Shown: positions 10,301-18,898, numbered from the stretch's first letter. The stretch: DNA of 64,000 nucleotides from Bacteroidota bacterium (GCA_016124585.1 WGNL01000010.1:62001-126000); one strand, 5' to 3'. Notes: generated from the sequence alone by a model not told the origin. Numbers and translations are program-made.

Positions 10301-10519
10301 CAATTGTTCCGAAAGGTAAAATCCCTTACAGGGATGACACCTGAGAAATTCATCCAAAAAGTAAAAATGCAGTATGCTTTTGAATTGCTAAGGGATAAGA
10401 AAATGGAAAATGTAACCGAGGTGGCGGCAAGCATTGGCTATACCAACCTATCTTTTTTCAGCCGTAAATTCAAAGAGTTTCATGGCATAAATGCCACAGA
10501 TGTCATCAAATCAAAATAA
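7391..10519 (+). CDS. Hybrid two-component regulator: periplasmic TPR, histidine kinase, receiver, AraC DNA-binding domain (copy 1)
   Basis: 1042 residues. Signal peptide about 1-25 (FFILLTLFSV, LAQ); TPR helices about 65-430; coiled linker; one membrane helix about 481-503; HisKA with phospho-acceptor His529 in ISHELRTPL; HATPase with N box NNLINNALKFTEKG, G1 DTGNGIP and G2 GGLGLTLV; receiver about 795-910 with Asp841 in LTDVMMP; two AraC helix-turn-helices about 935-1042. This is the plan of Bacteroidota hybrid two-component systems, but the sensor is TPR rather than Reg_prop/Y_Y_Y. The ligand and target genes are unknown. The kinase, receiver and DNA-binding parts are closely similar to the next gene, indicating tandem duplication. 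All phosphorelay residues are intact. Confidence 0.93.
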   Translation: MNQVQTTFFILLTLFSVKYSQSLAQDDRAKLDSLLKVVKVTESPIARISLLHDISEKYMSFNRDSAKLYAEMGLKIVQAQPGSLWIARFSSQLSDSYFEKKDYAKATSYAEAALSIFKNQNQPAEVSKSYFQLGKSLIFLGENAKADSALKQSIETARSHNDTINLGLAYSCYAYFYYYQHDFKQALAYYEKSQELLAHAQKEHLATIASNANFIGSIHFYNGDMFKALDSYQKSYETFSKMGYKAGIAYALNNIGLVYQEVEYFDKALELHMQALEIRKELKDSLEIAYSLFDIGQFYLKQGQYKKALQVFLEGLNICQKIEDNGFNNKFLAAIAEIYGERGDISKARKYLDQSKQSENPIIELRLVSSKLLMLEKRWSEAALIALNVFNAAESKDFIQFKNKAAEYLITCYAELGQYQKALEFSFAKQQLTDSLNNYQNAKLTRRLAFEFDSERKEAELSSLTKQNQLQQNKMDKQRYMIYVFVLLGLLAILAAAGFYYLSQKNKQLAAKESELRTATLNLFANISHELRTPLSIIRIPLEQMLSGRFNGDLTQARQQMLGNVQRLTDLVDQILEISRTKENQLQLNLQYENPLEFLRVFVGQFGSYANHKNLVLELKIPIQPLAIRFDEEIWSKILNNLINNALKFTEKGSVTVEFSYKNEIVELKIKDTGNGIPAEYLPHIFKRYYRSPLEKHQNFTGGLGLTLVNELVNLYKGKIEVESELGKGTIFTIELPHNEHFETSELPTDFQVFILSQNPQSTDVQPNTFASMPLEAISPVSHSHQQAGNLKRLLIIEDNIELNGMIANYLSSQFRVFQAFDGVEGFEVAQKVIPDLILTDVMMPRMDGIDLANMLHQSPETSHIPLIIISALKDELLDKTFWKAGVVDFIQKPLDMERLSSKIASLIAGRERFKSQIQKNSWIELSADVPVTDSDKEFLERFQQVLKENMDTENMDIEKLSQLMLVSRMQLFRKVKSLTGMTPEKFIQKVKMQYAFELLRDKKMENVTEVAASIGYTNLSFFSRKFKEFHGINATDVIKSK

Positions 10520-10992
10520 GCATTTGGGGGTCTAAAAGTATCGATTTATAACTTTGAGAAACCGACGGACAAGCTGCTTGTCCTAATTTCAATTTCTTCC
10601 AAAACAGTCAAAACCTCTCAGCAAACAACCTTGCTCTCAATGACACTTTTCTGGCAATTTGCTTAAACCTAAGTCATATCATTCATTAGGTTCCATCAAA
10701 TCCATTGGAAAGAACCGGCTGAACACTTTTCCATAAACTGCGATGAAGTGGCACAAAATTTTGGGATAACTCCTAAGTCTAATTTTACTGACAGTTTCAA
10801 ATGTTTTACTGATGGCGCATTATTAGTTTGTTACTCACAGCAAAAAGTTGAGTCTCAAGTTGAATCAGATACTTTTACTCAGTATTATGCTGGTGATTGT
10901 TGTTGTCGAGCTGTCGTCGTGGTTATTTACCTAATTTGTTGTTAGGGGGCGCCAGACGTTCCGCCTATTAAAAGTAATTTATTAATCAAGCA
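10520..10992. other. 473-bp intergenic region between the two regulators
   Basis: It holds a compact hairpin GGACAAG-CTG-CTTGTCC (10567-10583) just after copy 1, without a strong T run, and the paired direct repeat at 10783-10811. TGTTACTCACAG (10829-10840) is the exact reverse complement of 7122-7133. A 65-codon plus frame (10748-10945) with a Cys/Val-rich tail lacks features of a real protein. The spacing argues that copy 2 has its own promoter. Confidence 0.55.
10783..10811 (+). promoter_or_regulatory. Paired direct repeat, second copy
   Basis: TTTTACTG at 10783-10790 and 10804-10811, again with 21-bp period; 25 of 29 positions match the 7096-7124 element while surrounding intergenic sequence does not obviously align. 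It lies 181 bp upstream of the ATG of the second regulator. Confidence 0.55.
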
Positions 10993-13900
10993 ATGAAATT
11001 TGCTTTTCTACTGACATTTTGTTTTTCATTTAGTCTTTGTCTTCTCAAGGCACAAGTTGGTAGGAGCCGTTTGGATAGTTTGCTGGTTGCGGTTAAAGTA
11101 AATAACCCCAGCGCTTCGGAACTTATGCCCGTTCTATTAGACATTTCAGGTGAATACATACTGAAGTATGAACGGGATTCTGCGAGATGGTATGCAGAGG
11201 CAGGTTTAAAACAGTCACAGATTCTGGCAGATTCCTTATGGATTGCAAAATTTTCTAAAAGGATAAGCGAGGTTTATTATCGGCAAGGTGAATACGATAA
11301 AGCTACCAATTATATTGAAGTCGCAATTCCTATTTTTCAACACCTGAATTTACCTATTGAAGTAGCAAGATGTTATAACCAGTTGGGAATGTTCTCGACG
11401 GCCAAGGGTGACTTTAAAAAGTCTGAAACTTCTTTGTCTCAAAGTGTTGAAATCATCAAAAAGACTGATGATAAATACCTGTTAGCGAAGACTTACAGTC
11501 ATTTGGGTTTTCTGTTTTATAAACAGTTTAAGCTCAATGAAGCATTGGATTATTATGGCAAAAGTCAGGAACTTCTCAGGCAGTTGAAAACTCCTTCTTC
11601 GGTGTCAATGTCTGGATCCAACGCTAACTTGACTGGTGGCATTTACATGATCAAAGGAAATTTATTTAAAGCCTTGGAGTCCTACCAAGAAAGTTATGAA
11701 GCATATACAAAAAATGGGGACAAAGATGGGATCGCTTATGCGTTGAACAATATTGGATTGGTTTACCAAGAACTTGGCTATTTTGACAAAGCGCTAGAAC
11801 CTCATCTAACAGCACTGGAAATCAGGAAGGAAATCAAGGATTCTTTAAAAATTGCTTATTCACTATATGATTTAGGAGAGTTTTACAGAAAGCAAAATCA
11901 GATTCAAAAGGCCTCTGATGCCTATCTCGAAGGATTGAAAGTTTGTGAAGCTATTAATGATAGCACTTTTATTGATCAATTTCTGGCAATGCTGGCTGAA
12001 ATTGATGCGGATAAAGGTGACATTGCTGAAGCTTGGAGATATTTGAAAAGCGCAATTAGAGAGGTGCCAGAAACAAAACTTACGGAAGTCAGGCTGCTAC
12101 TTATTGAATACAAATGGGAGCAAGCGATACCAATAGCGCTGGATATATTCAATTCGGCTGACAAAAGTGATCTAAAAAGGAACAAAGCTAAGTCTACCGA
12201 ATACCTGATACAGGCTTATGAAGCATTGGGACAGTACCACAAGGCACTTGAATACAGTCACATCAGGCAAGCCCTCACGGATAGCCTTAATGATTTTCAG
12301 AACGCAAGACTGACAAGACAGCTCGCCTTTGAATATGATTCTGAAAAAAAGGAGGTAGCATTGAGCAATCTCTCAAAGCAGAATCAGCTACAGGAATCAC
12401 AACTTAAAACGCAGCGGTACTTAATCTATGTGTTTATTCTTTGGGGAGTAATTGCTGTATTGGCAGCGCTTGGCTTTTACTATTTGTCGCATAAAAACAA
12501 ACAGTTGGCCGCCAAGGAAACAGAGTTGCGGGCTTCTACACTCAACCTATTTGCTAACCTATCCCACGAGCTCAGGACACCGCTTTCTATCCTCCGTATC
12601 CCATTGGAACAGATGCATAAGGGGCAGTTCTCAGGAGATGCACAACAGGCCAGCAGTCAGATGCTCGGTAACGTCCAGCGTCTTACCGATATGGTTGACC
12701 AAATTCTTGATATTGCCCGTACTAAGGAAAATCAGCTCCAACTTAACCTACAGTATGAAGACCCAATTGAGTTTTTGCGGGTTTTCGTGGGGCAGTTTGG
12801 TTCTTATGCGAGACACAAAAACTTGAATCTAGAACTGAAAATACCCTCAGAGTCTCTTTCTATCAAATTTGACGAAGAAATCTGGAGTAAAATCCTGAAC
12901 AACCTCATTAATAATGCACTCAAATTCACGGAGGACGGCTGTGTTAGACTAGAATTCAAGTACCTTATAGGAAATGTTGAGCTTAAAATAATAGATAGTG
13001 GCAATGGAATTCCGCCGGAATATCTGTCCCATATTTTCAATAGGTATTATCGCAGCCCATTGGAGAACCACCAGAATTTAACAGGTGGGCTAGGTCTATC
13101 TTTGGTGAAAGAGCTAATCAATCTCTACAAAGGAAAAATTGAAGTGAAAAGTGAAGTTGGAAAAGGTACGGAATTCACTATTTTTTTACCCCACAACGAA
13201 CACTTCAAAGAGCAGGAACTTCCTGCCGAATACCAAGTACTGAACCTGAGTTCAATACAACAATTGGCTGATAATCAGACGGATTTACTTGACCTCCCAG
13301 CAGGTGGTTCAGTCAATCCGATATTTGTGCAAAATGAAGTTGCAACTGGTGAAGCCAAAAAGATTTTGGTCATTGAAGATAATTTGGAACTGAATTCTGC
13401 AATTTCGAACTACCTCTCCAAACAATATAGAGTTTATCAAGCTTTTGATGGGGTAGAAGGATTCGAGGTGTCCCAAAAAGTAATTCCCGACTTGATTTTG
13501 ACCGATGTGATGATGCCTCGCATGGACGGCATTGAACTTGCCCAAAAACTACATACCTCTCCTGAAACAAGCCACATACCACTGATTGTCATTAGTGCGC
13601 TTAAGGATGAATTTCTAGATCAAGGGATGTGGAAGGCTGGTGTCGTTGATTTTGTCCAAAAACCGCTGGATATGGAGCGGCTAAGTTTAAAAATCAACAG
13701 CCTCATCAAGAGTCGGGAGCAGTTCAAGTCACTAATTCAGAAGAATGGGTGGCTGGATTTAACTGCTGATGTTCCAGTGACGGATAGTGACAAGGAGTTT
13801 CTGGAACGTTTTCAAAATGTGCTGATTGAAAACATGGAACAGGATGACCTCAATATTGATAAGCTCAGCCAATTGATGTTTGTCAGCAGGATGCAATTAT

Positions 13901-14121
13901 TCCGCAAGGTAAAATCCCTCACGGGCATGACACCAGAAAAATTCATCCAAAAAGTAAAAATGCAGTATGCCTATGAGTTGTTGACGGATAAGAAAATGAG
14001 CAATGTATCAGAAGTAGCTGCGAGTATTGGCTACACTAATCTCTCATTTTTTAGTCGGAAGTTTAAGGAAATACACGGCGTGAATGCGACAGATATTGTT
14101 AAGCGGCAAGCTGCTCAGTAA
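10993..14121 (+). CDS. Hybrid two-component regulator: periplasmic TPR, histidine kinase, receiver, AraC DNA-binding domain (copy 2)
   Basis: 1042 residues, the same length and domain order as the gene at 7391. Signal peptide about 1-21 (FLLTFCFSFSLCLLKAQ); TPR about 65-425; membrane helix about 477-499 (YVFILWGVIAVLAALGFYYL); HisKA with His525 (LSHELRTPL); HATPase with NNLINNALKFTEDG and GGLGLSLV; receiver with Asp838 (LTDVMMPRMDG); C-terminal AraC domain (LSQLMFVSRMQLFRKVKSL). The output half is much more conserved between the copies than the TPR sensor half, which suggests the pair reads different cues but may bind similar DNA sites (inference). It is followed after 68 bp by a methyltransferase gene on the same strand. 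Confidence 0.93.
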   Translation: MKFAFLLTFCFSFSLCLLKAQVGRSRLDSLLVAVKVNNPSASELMPVLLDISGEYILKYERDSARWYAEAGLKQSQILADSLWIAKFSKRISEVYYRQGEYDKATNYIEVAIPIFQHLNLPIEVARCYNQLGMFSTAKGDFKKSETSLSQSVEIIKKTDDKYLLAKTYSHLGFLFYKQFKLNEALDYYGKSQELLRQLKTPSSVSMSGSNANLTGGIYMIKGNLFKALESYQESYEAYTKNGDKDGIAYALNNIGLVYQELGYFDKALEPHLTALEIRKEIKDSLKIAYSLYDLGEFYRKQNQIQKASDAYLEGLKVCEAINDSTFIDQFLAMLAEIDADKGDIAEAWRYLKSAIREVPETKLTEVRLLLIEYKWEQAIPIALDIFNSADKSDLKRNKAKSTEYLIQAYEALGQYHKALEYSHIRQALTDSLNDFQNARLTRQLAFEYDSEKKEVALSNLSKQNQLQESQLKTQRYLIYVFILWGVIAVLAALGFYYLSHKNKQLAAKETELRASTLNLFANLSHELRTPLSILRIPLEQMHKGQFSGDAQQASSQMLGNVQRLTDMVDQILDIARTKENQLQLNLQYEDPIEFLRVFVGQFGSYARHKNLNLELKIPSESLSIKFDEEIWSKILNNLINNALKFTEDGCVRLEFKYLIGNVELKIIDSGNGIPPEYLSHIFNRYYRSPLENHQNLTGGLGLSLVKELINLYKGKIEVKSEVGKGTEFTIFLPHNEHFKEQELPAEYQVLNLSSIQQLADNQTDLLDLPAGGSVNPIFVQNEVATGEAKKILVIEDNLELNSAISNYLSKQYRVYQAFDGVEGFEVSQKVIPDLILTDVMMPRMDGIELAQKLHTSPETSHIPLIVISALKDEFLDQGMWKAGVVDFVQKPLDMERLSLKINSLIKSREQFKSLIQKNGWLDLTADVPVTDSDKEFLERFQNVLIENMEQDDLNIDKLSQLMFVSRMQLFRKVKSLTGMTPEKFIQKVKMQYAYELLTDKKMSNVSEVAASIGYTNLSFFSRKFKEIHGVNATDIVKRQAAQ

Positions 14122-14189
14122 GAAGCTTGGCCGATGAACTTAAACCAACTAGAATTAGGTGATGTTTTATCCCTCAAAAAACTGTACAC

Positions 14190-14798
14190 ATGCAATATCC
14201 ACAACAATTCTGGGACGACCGCTACGGCCAAAGTGAATACGTTTATGGTACCCATCCCAATGATTTTTTCAAAGAACAGCTCGAAGCAATTCCGACACCT
14301 GGGAAACTACTGCTACTGGCTGAGGGCGAAGGGCGAAACGCCGTTTTCGCTGCTGAACATGGCTGGCAAGTGACGGCAGTCGATTTTAGTGAAAATGGCA
14401 AGGCAAAGGCAACTGCACTTGCTGAAAGCCGTGGCTTGAGATTGGATTATCACGTGGGTGATGTCACCCAATTTGACTTCGAAAAATATGGGCCTTGGGA
14501 TGTCATCGGACTGATTTACTCACATTTTCCTGCTGATGTACGGGCAAAAGTTTTTCCAAAATGCCTGACCTCATTGCGGCCCGGCGGTCAAATCATTTTG
14601 GAACTTTTTACGCCAGAACAACTGAATTACACATCCGGCGGTCCGAAAGACTTAGACTTGCTCTACACTGCCGACCAAGCCCGCACTGATTTTGCGCAAG
14701 CTAAAACTTTGTACGCCGAGGAACTGGTGATAGAACTGGATGAGAGCAAATTCCACCGTGGGCCTGCTGCCGTCGTTCGGTGTGTGGCGACGTTTTGA
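14190..14798 (+). CDS. Class I SAM-dependent methyltransferase (TehB-like)
   Basis: 202 residues, cytosolic. The N-terminus FWDDRYGQSEYVYGTHPNDF is typical of small TehB-like methyltransferases. SAM-binding motif I is LLLLAEGEGRNAVFAA, followed by the acidic strand end VTAVDFS; a later strand is GGQIILELF. The substrate cannot be told from sequence; relatives act on small molecules such as oxyanions or thiols. The start at 14190 (MQYPQQFWDD) fits the family; a longer frame beginning at 14134 is in another register. It converges on the peroxiredoxin gene with a shared terminator between them. Confidence 0.8.
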   Translation: MQYPQQFWDDRYGQSEYVYGTHPNDFFKEQLEAIPTPGKLLLLAEGEGRNAVFAAEHGWQVTAVDFSENGKAKATALAESRGLRLDYHVGDVTQFDFEKYGPWDVIGLIYSHFPADVRAKVFPKCLTSLRPGGQIILELFTPEQLNYTSGGPKDLDLLYTADQARTDFAQAKTLYAEELVIELDESKFHRGPAAVVRCVATF

Positions 14799-14826
14799 GG
14801 ATATTTTTTTGCGCCAGCAAAAATAG

Positions 14827-14863
14827 AAAAGGCCTGTGCCTAAGTAGGACACAAGCCTTTTTT
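14827..14863. terminator. Bidirectional terminator between convergent genes
   Basis: AAAAGGC-c-TGTG-cc pairs with gg-a-CACA-a-GCCTTTT. The A-rich left flank and T-rich right flank allow it to serve both the methyltransferase (plus) and the peroxiredoxin (minus). Confidence 0.75.
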
Positions 14864-14882
14864 GTTACCATAACCTAGCTGT

Positions 14883-15542
14883 TCAGTTAAGCACCAAATC
14901 CTTTTTTGCCAAATAGAAATCCACTTTTTCGTAGGTCGTATCTGCGATACGTTCGTCCATCTCCACCAGTGTTTTTGGCGGCGGCACGATGGCTTTTTCG
15001 CCCGGCTTCCAGTCAACTGGCATGGCACATTTGTGCTGGTCGGAGGTTTGCAGCGCAACCAAAGCCCTTTGCACTTCGGCCATGTTGCGGCCCACGTTCA
15101 ACGGATAGTACATGATGAGTCGGATAGTACCTTTCGGGTCAATGAAGAAGACGGCCCGCACGGCAGCCGTTTCGCTCTCTCCGGGGTGGAGCATTCCGTA
15201 CAGGTGTGCCACTTTCATGTCAAGGTCGGCGATGATGGGGAAGTCCATGTACACACCCGTTTTTTCCCGCACGTTGTTCACCCAGGCGAGGTGCGAGTGG
15301 ATGCTGTCAATGCTCAGGCCGAGCAGCTTGGTGTTATGCTGGGCGTAGAATTCTTTGTCCTTTGCGAAGGCTGACATTTCGGTTGTGCAAACGGGTGTGA
15401 AATCCGCCGGATGCGAGAACATAATGACCCAACTGTCCTTGTTGTAATCCGAAAATTGAAGGTCACCAGTTGTAGTTTTCACTTTGAAATCGGGCGCTTT
15501 ATCGCCGATTCTGGGCATATACCCTATGCTTTGAGTTTCCAT
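14883..15542 (-). CDS. Peroxiredoxin, Prx6 / 1-Cys type
   Basis: 219 residues. It reduces hydrogen peroxide and organic hydroperoxides. The peroxidatic Cys52 sits in the motif HPADFTPVCTTEM; the C-terminal extension DWKPGEKAIVPPP is diagnostic of the Prx6 group, whose members are about 215-235 residues. A further Cys in QHKCAMPVDW could resolve the disulfide. There is no signal peptide, so it is cytosolic. A rhodanese gene lies 86 bp upstream on the same strand; both suit thiol or oxidative-stress chemistry and could share a transcript. Confidence 0.93.
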   Translation of the reverse strand: METQSIGYMPRIGDKAPDFKVKTTTGDLQFSDYNKDSWVIMFSHPADFTPVCTTEMSAFAKDKEFYAQHNTKLLGLSIDSIHSHLAWVNNVREKTGVYMDFPIIADLDMKVAHLYGMLHPGESETAAVRAVFFIDPKGTIRLIMYYPLNVGRNMAEVQRALVALQTSDQHKCAMPVDWKPGEKAIVPPPKTLVEMDERIADTTYEKVDFYLAKKDLVLN

Positions 15543-15628
15543 GATGAAAATTTAATGGTTTGAAAATGAGCAGGTTAGTGATCGTTTAGCAGGTTGAGTC
15601 TCCTCAATCTTCTAAATCGCTTCCACTA

Positions 15629-15925
15629 CTAAGCCGCTTTTGATCTTAACGATTGATAGTAGTTCATGTCTCCCAATCCGCCACCGTTGTACACCGCTTG
15701 GATGCCATTGGCAGTAAGGAACTGCCGAGCTTGGCCGCTGCGGTTGCCGCTTTGGCAATACACCACGATGGGAGCTTTCATTTTGCGGAATTCATCCACT
15801 CGTGCAGCCAAGCTGCTCAACGGGATGTTGATGGCGTTGGCTGCATGGCCGTACTGGAATTCGTAGGTTTCACGTACATCCACGATAGTGGCATTGGGGT
15901 TGTTTACGATGCTAATCAGGTCCAT
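15629..15925 (-). CDS. Single-domain rhodanese-like protein
   Basis: 98 residues, one rhodanese fold. It starts with VDVRETYEFQYGHAANAINIP, the classic substrate-loop strand, and carries Cys57 in the active-site loop VVYCQSGNRS. Such stand-alone domains transfer sulfane sulfur between thiols. It is cytosolic with no signal peptide. It precedes the peroxiredoxin gene. The 148 bp upstream contain the palindrome GTGACGCTTGTCAC (about 15992-16005), a possible operator. Confidence 0.88.
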   Translation of the reverse strand: MDLISIVNNPNATIVDVRETYEFQYGHAANAINIPLSSLAARVDEFRKMKAPIVVYCQSGNRSGQARQFLTANGIQAVYNGGGLGDMNYYQSLRSKAA

Positions 15926-16073
15926 TGCTTTGAATTATTTGATTTAATTAAAAAACTGCTGCAAAGTTCTGGGCATGGCAAACGCAGGTCAGTGACGCTT
16001 GTCACGGTCGGCACTGTCATTTTGCTTTCCGATGATTTTTGTCATCGCAATGTGACTGGGGTTACCGTAGTGG

Positions 16074-16661
16074 CTAGGAAGTGATGCGTCGGAGGAGGGC
16101 TAAGTCGGCGGGTATATCAATATCTTTTTCTCCTTCGGGAAAATCAATCAGCGCCATTTCAGATTGATGGGACAGCATCAATTTTTTCGCTCCCTGCTGG
16201 CCAGTTAGCGTAGTCAGCTCTGGGAACAATTTTTTGGAGAAAATGGCTGGTGGGCCGAAACTGCTGCCGTATTGGGAAGCAAAAATCAGGGAATTTGTGG
16301 AGCGCCATCTATCTACTAAATTTTTCAAAAAAGCAGCGCTGACAAATGGCTGGTCGCAGAGCAGGAGTAGTACGCCATCGGCTTCTGCTGGCAAATTGGC
16401 AATGCCACACGACACACTTCCGCCCATGCCGTCCGCCCATTTTTCATTGAAAACCAGTTGTACGGGCAAATGCTCGATAGTGGGTTTTATCGCTTCGCAA
16501 TGAGCGCCCAATACCACCACAACGCCTTGATTTTCAATGGAAAGTGCCGTCTCGCAGATATGTGCTAGCAAGGTTTTTTTACCCAGTTTTAAAAGCTGCT
16601 TCGGCTGGCCGAGTCGGGAGGAGGAGCCTGCCGCTAGGATGACGATGCTCAACTTTTCCAT
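16074..16661 (-). CDS. MobA/MocA-like nucleotidyltransferase
   Basis: 195 residues. The signature LAAGSSSRLGQPKQLL at the N-terminus binds the NTP; GMGGSVSCGI and LLLLCDQPFV (metal-binding Asp) complete the NTP_transf_3 pattern. The closest named group is CTP:molybdopterin cytidylyltransferase (MocA), which makes the dinucleotide form of molybdenum cofactor. No molybdoenzyme or cofactor-insertion gene is visible here, so the substrate is uncertain. It starts 2 bp after the stop of the adenylate cyclase gene, so it is very probably translated from the same mRNA. Confidence 0.8.
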   Translation of the reverse strand: MEKLSIVILAAGSSSRLGQPKQLLKLGKKTLLAHICETALSIENQGVVVVLGAHCEAIKPTIEHLPVQLVFNEKWADGMGGSVSCGIANLPAEADGVLLLLCDQPFVSAAFLKNLVDRWRSTNSLIFASQYGSSFGPPAIFSKKLFPELTTLTGQQGAKKLMLSHQSEMALIDFPEGEKDIDIPADLALLRRITS

Positions 16662-16663
16662 GC

Positions 16664-18898
16664 TTATTTGACAATGTACATGCCTAGTTTGCCCTTGTTT
16701 TTTACTTCTAATTCGCCCCGGTACTCACATTCAAAGTCATTTCTCACCAGTTTGTAAGTAGCTTCTGAGATATTAATTTCTCCGATGGGACCATTGCTTT
16801 CCATCCGGCTAGCAGTGTTTACAGTGTCTCCCCAGATATCGTAGGCAAACTTCTTGCTGCCTACCACCCCGGCCACCAGTTCTCCAGAGTGGATGCCGAT
16901 GCGGATTTGCCATTGCGGTCTGCTGGCGGCGGCATTCAAGGCATTTTGTTGTTTAATAAACTGCAAAATCTCACGGCCAGCGGCTACCGCATCTTTCGGG
17001 TGTGTACGGTTTTCAACTGGCAGCCCTCCAGCCGCCATGTAGCTATCGCCAATCGTTTTGATTTTTTCGAGGTTGTGCCGCTCCACGATTTCATCGAAAC
17101 CAAGGAAAAATTTATTCAATTCCTGCACTACCTCACCCGGCGGCAGCATGGCCGAAATCTTTGTGAACCCCACAAAGTCGGTGAAAAGCACCGAGGCCGA
17201 ATTATAGTGACGTGGCGTGGCAGAGCCTTGCTCCTTTAGTTCGGCTGCCACTTCGTCTGGCAAGATGTTGAGCAAAAGCCCCTCGGCACGTGCCCGTTCC
17301 ACGTCTATCTCTGTTTTTTGTGCCTCGATTTGCTGGTTTTGCGAAGCAAGCCGCTTGTTCAAACGACGACCATACAGCCAACTCCCGGCAATGAGCAGCA
17401 TCAGTGCCCCGCCCAAAAGCCCAATCCAGGATGCCGTTTTGCGGAAGCTTTCCTGCTGCTGAATTTTCATGTTGTCGAGCTGTTTTTGGCTTTCCAGCAT
17501 GGCGATTTGCTGCTGTTGCTCGGCTTTTTGGTTGGCAGCTTCCAAGCTGTCCAGTTTGTTTTGCTGCGCAAGATTGGCAATCTCACGGCCTTGTTTTTCC
17601 GCTAAGAGCTGTTGGGTGGCGAGTTTGAGCGCCTGACGGTTCCGTTCTGACTCTAGGTTTGCGGAACGTAGATTTGCTTCCTTGATTTCATCTTCTTGCT
17701 TGAGAAGGGCGATTTCCTTTTCCTTCCGGTCGGCATCAAGGCGTTGATTATCGGTTTCTAGTTGAAGGCGGCGGTTATCGGCATCAAGTCTGGCCATTTC
17801 CAATTGTCGGACTTCTTCGTCGCTGATACCTTGTATGGTTTCATTTTCAGTGCGTTCGAGGAGATTGTGCAGCGCCTCCAAATTCTGTTGCCGAAGCCGC
17901 TCGTCCCGCAGTAGGCTGTCTTTTAGGCTGAGGTGCTTTTTGTAAAAATCTAGCGCTTTGTCATACTCAAAAAGCTGCGTGTAAATTTGCGAAGCTGCTT
18001 CAAATGCATCACATTCCACTTGCGCATTCTTCGCTTTTTGGGATGAGGTGATGGCTAATTCGTTGTATTTCAGCGCATTGTAAATATCCTTGTTTTTGAG
18101 GTAAATACTGGCGATGAGATGTTGCACATAGCTTTTGTCAGCTAGTCCGTTGTCGGCCATTTGGAGATTTTCCAATGACAGCCGGGTCTCGCCGAGGTTG
18201 TTGTAGGCAATGCCTAAATTGCTGTAAACGAAGTTGTTCTTGATGCCCGGATTTGCTTTGTAAATGGTTTCCGCTTGCGCAAAATAATCCACCGCTGCCT
18301 TAAAATCCTGCTGCTTGTTCGCAGTGAAGCCGAGGTTGTTTAGGGCAGTGGCCTGTGTGGTTGGGTCGTTTTTTCGCTCCGCTAATCGCTTGATTTTCAG
18401 ATAGTAATCAATGGATTTAGTAAAATTGGAGATGGCGTTATTAGCTTGAGCAAGTTTCTCCAATACCTTCACCTGCTCTTGATAGTTGCCTTCAGTTTCA
18501 TAAACATCCTGCAAGTTTACAAGCACCTCAATGGTATTCCTGTATTTTTCGTCCTCGAAATAGGCATTTGCAATTTGCCATTGTACTGCCAGCAGTTTTG
18601 ATTCGTTTCGCAGCAATTTCGCCAGTAATTCCGCTTGTTTAAAGTATTTCACCGATCTCGAGAAATAAGCTACCCGATAGTAGATTTCACCGATGTGTTC
18701 ATTGGCTGCAAGTTGATTTTCAGGCTGTTTTTCCTTCTCTGAGTTTCGTAGATCGTAAAGTGCCAGTCGCAGCTCGTCCACGGCAGGGTCGGCAGCTAGA
18801 CTTGCGTCCGTGGATATTTTGATAGTATCCAGTTCACCTATTGCGCTAGCAGCGAACGGTAAAAGGCTGAAAATCAATATGTTGAGTGCATTTTTCAT
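16664..18898 (-). CDS. TPR-containing membrane adenylate cyclase (class III)
   Basis: 744 residues. Signal peptide about 1-19 (LIFSLLPFAASAIG); TPR-like helices about 60-335, predicted periplasmic; long Gln/Glu-rich coiled coil about 340-485; one membrane helix about 487-509; cytosolic class III cyclase domain about 555-744. Metal-binding Asp is in LFTDFVGFT; KIKTIGDSYMAAGG carries the purine-selecting Lys, paired with Asp in YDIWGDTVNTASRME, a combination that predicts ATP rather than GTP; IRIGIHSGELVAGVVG follows. It should make cAMP in response to a periplasmic cue. Its ATG overlaps the stop of the TonB receptor gene by 4 bp (ATGA), and the MocA-like gene follows by 2 bp. Confidence 0.93.
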   Translation of the reverse strand: MKNALNILIFSLLPFAASAIGELDTIKISTDASLAADPAVDELRLALYDLRNSEKEKQPENQLAANEHIGEIYYRVAYFSRSVKYFKQAELLAKLLRNESKLLAVQWQIANAYFEDEKYRNTIEVLVNLQDVYETEGNYQEQVKVLEKLAQANNAISNFTKSIDYYLKIKRLAERKNDPTTQATALNNLGFTANKQQDFKAAVDYFAQAETIYKANPGIKNNFVYSNLGIAYNNLGETRLSLENLQMADNGLADKSYVQHLIASIYLKNKDIYNALKYNELAITSSQKAKNAQVECDAFEAASQIYTQLFEYDKALDFYKKHLSLKDSLLRDERLRQQNLEALHNLLERTENETIQGISDEEVRQLEMARLDADNRRLQLETDNQRLDADRKEKEIALLKQEDEIKEANLRSANLESERNRQALKLATQQLLAEKQGREIANLAQQNKLDSLEAANQKAEQQQQIAMLESQKQLDNMKIQQQESFRKTASWIGLLGGALMLLIAGSWLYGRRLNKRLASQNQQIEAQKTEIDVERARAEGLLLNILPDEVAAELKEQGSATPRHYNSASVLFTDFVGFTKISAMLPPGEVVQELNKFFLGFDEIVERHNLEKIKTIGDSYMAAGGLPVENRTHPKDAVAAGREILQFIKQQNALNAAASRPQWQIRIGIHSGELVAGVVGSKKFAYDIWGDTVNTASRMESNGPIGEINISEATYKLVRNDFECEYRGELEVKNKGKLGMYIVK

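Noticed and set aside
10748-10945. 65-codon plus frame between the two regulators
   Set aside because: Low-complexity Cys/Val tail, spans the conserved direct repeat; likely chance.
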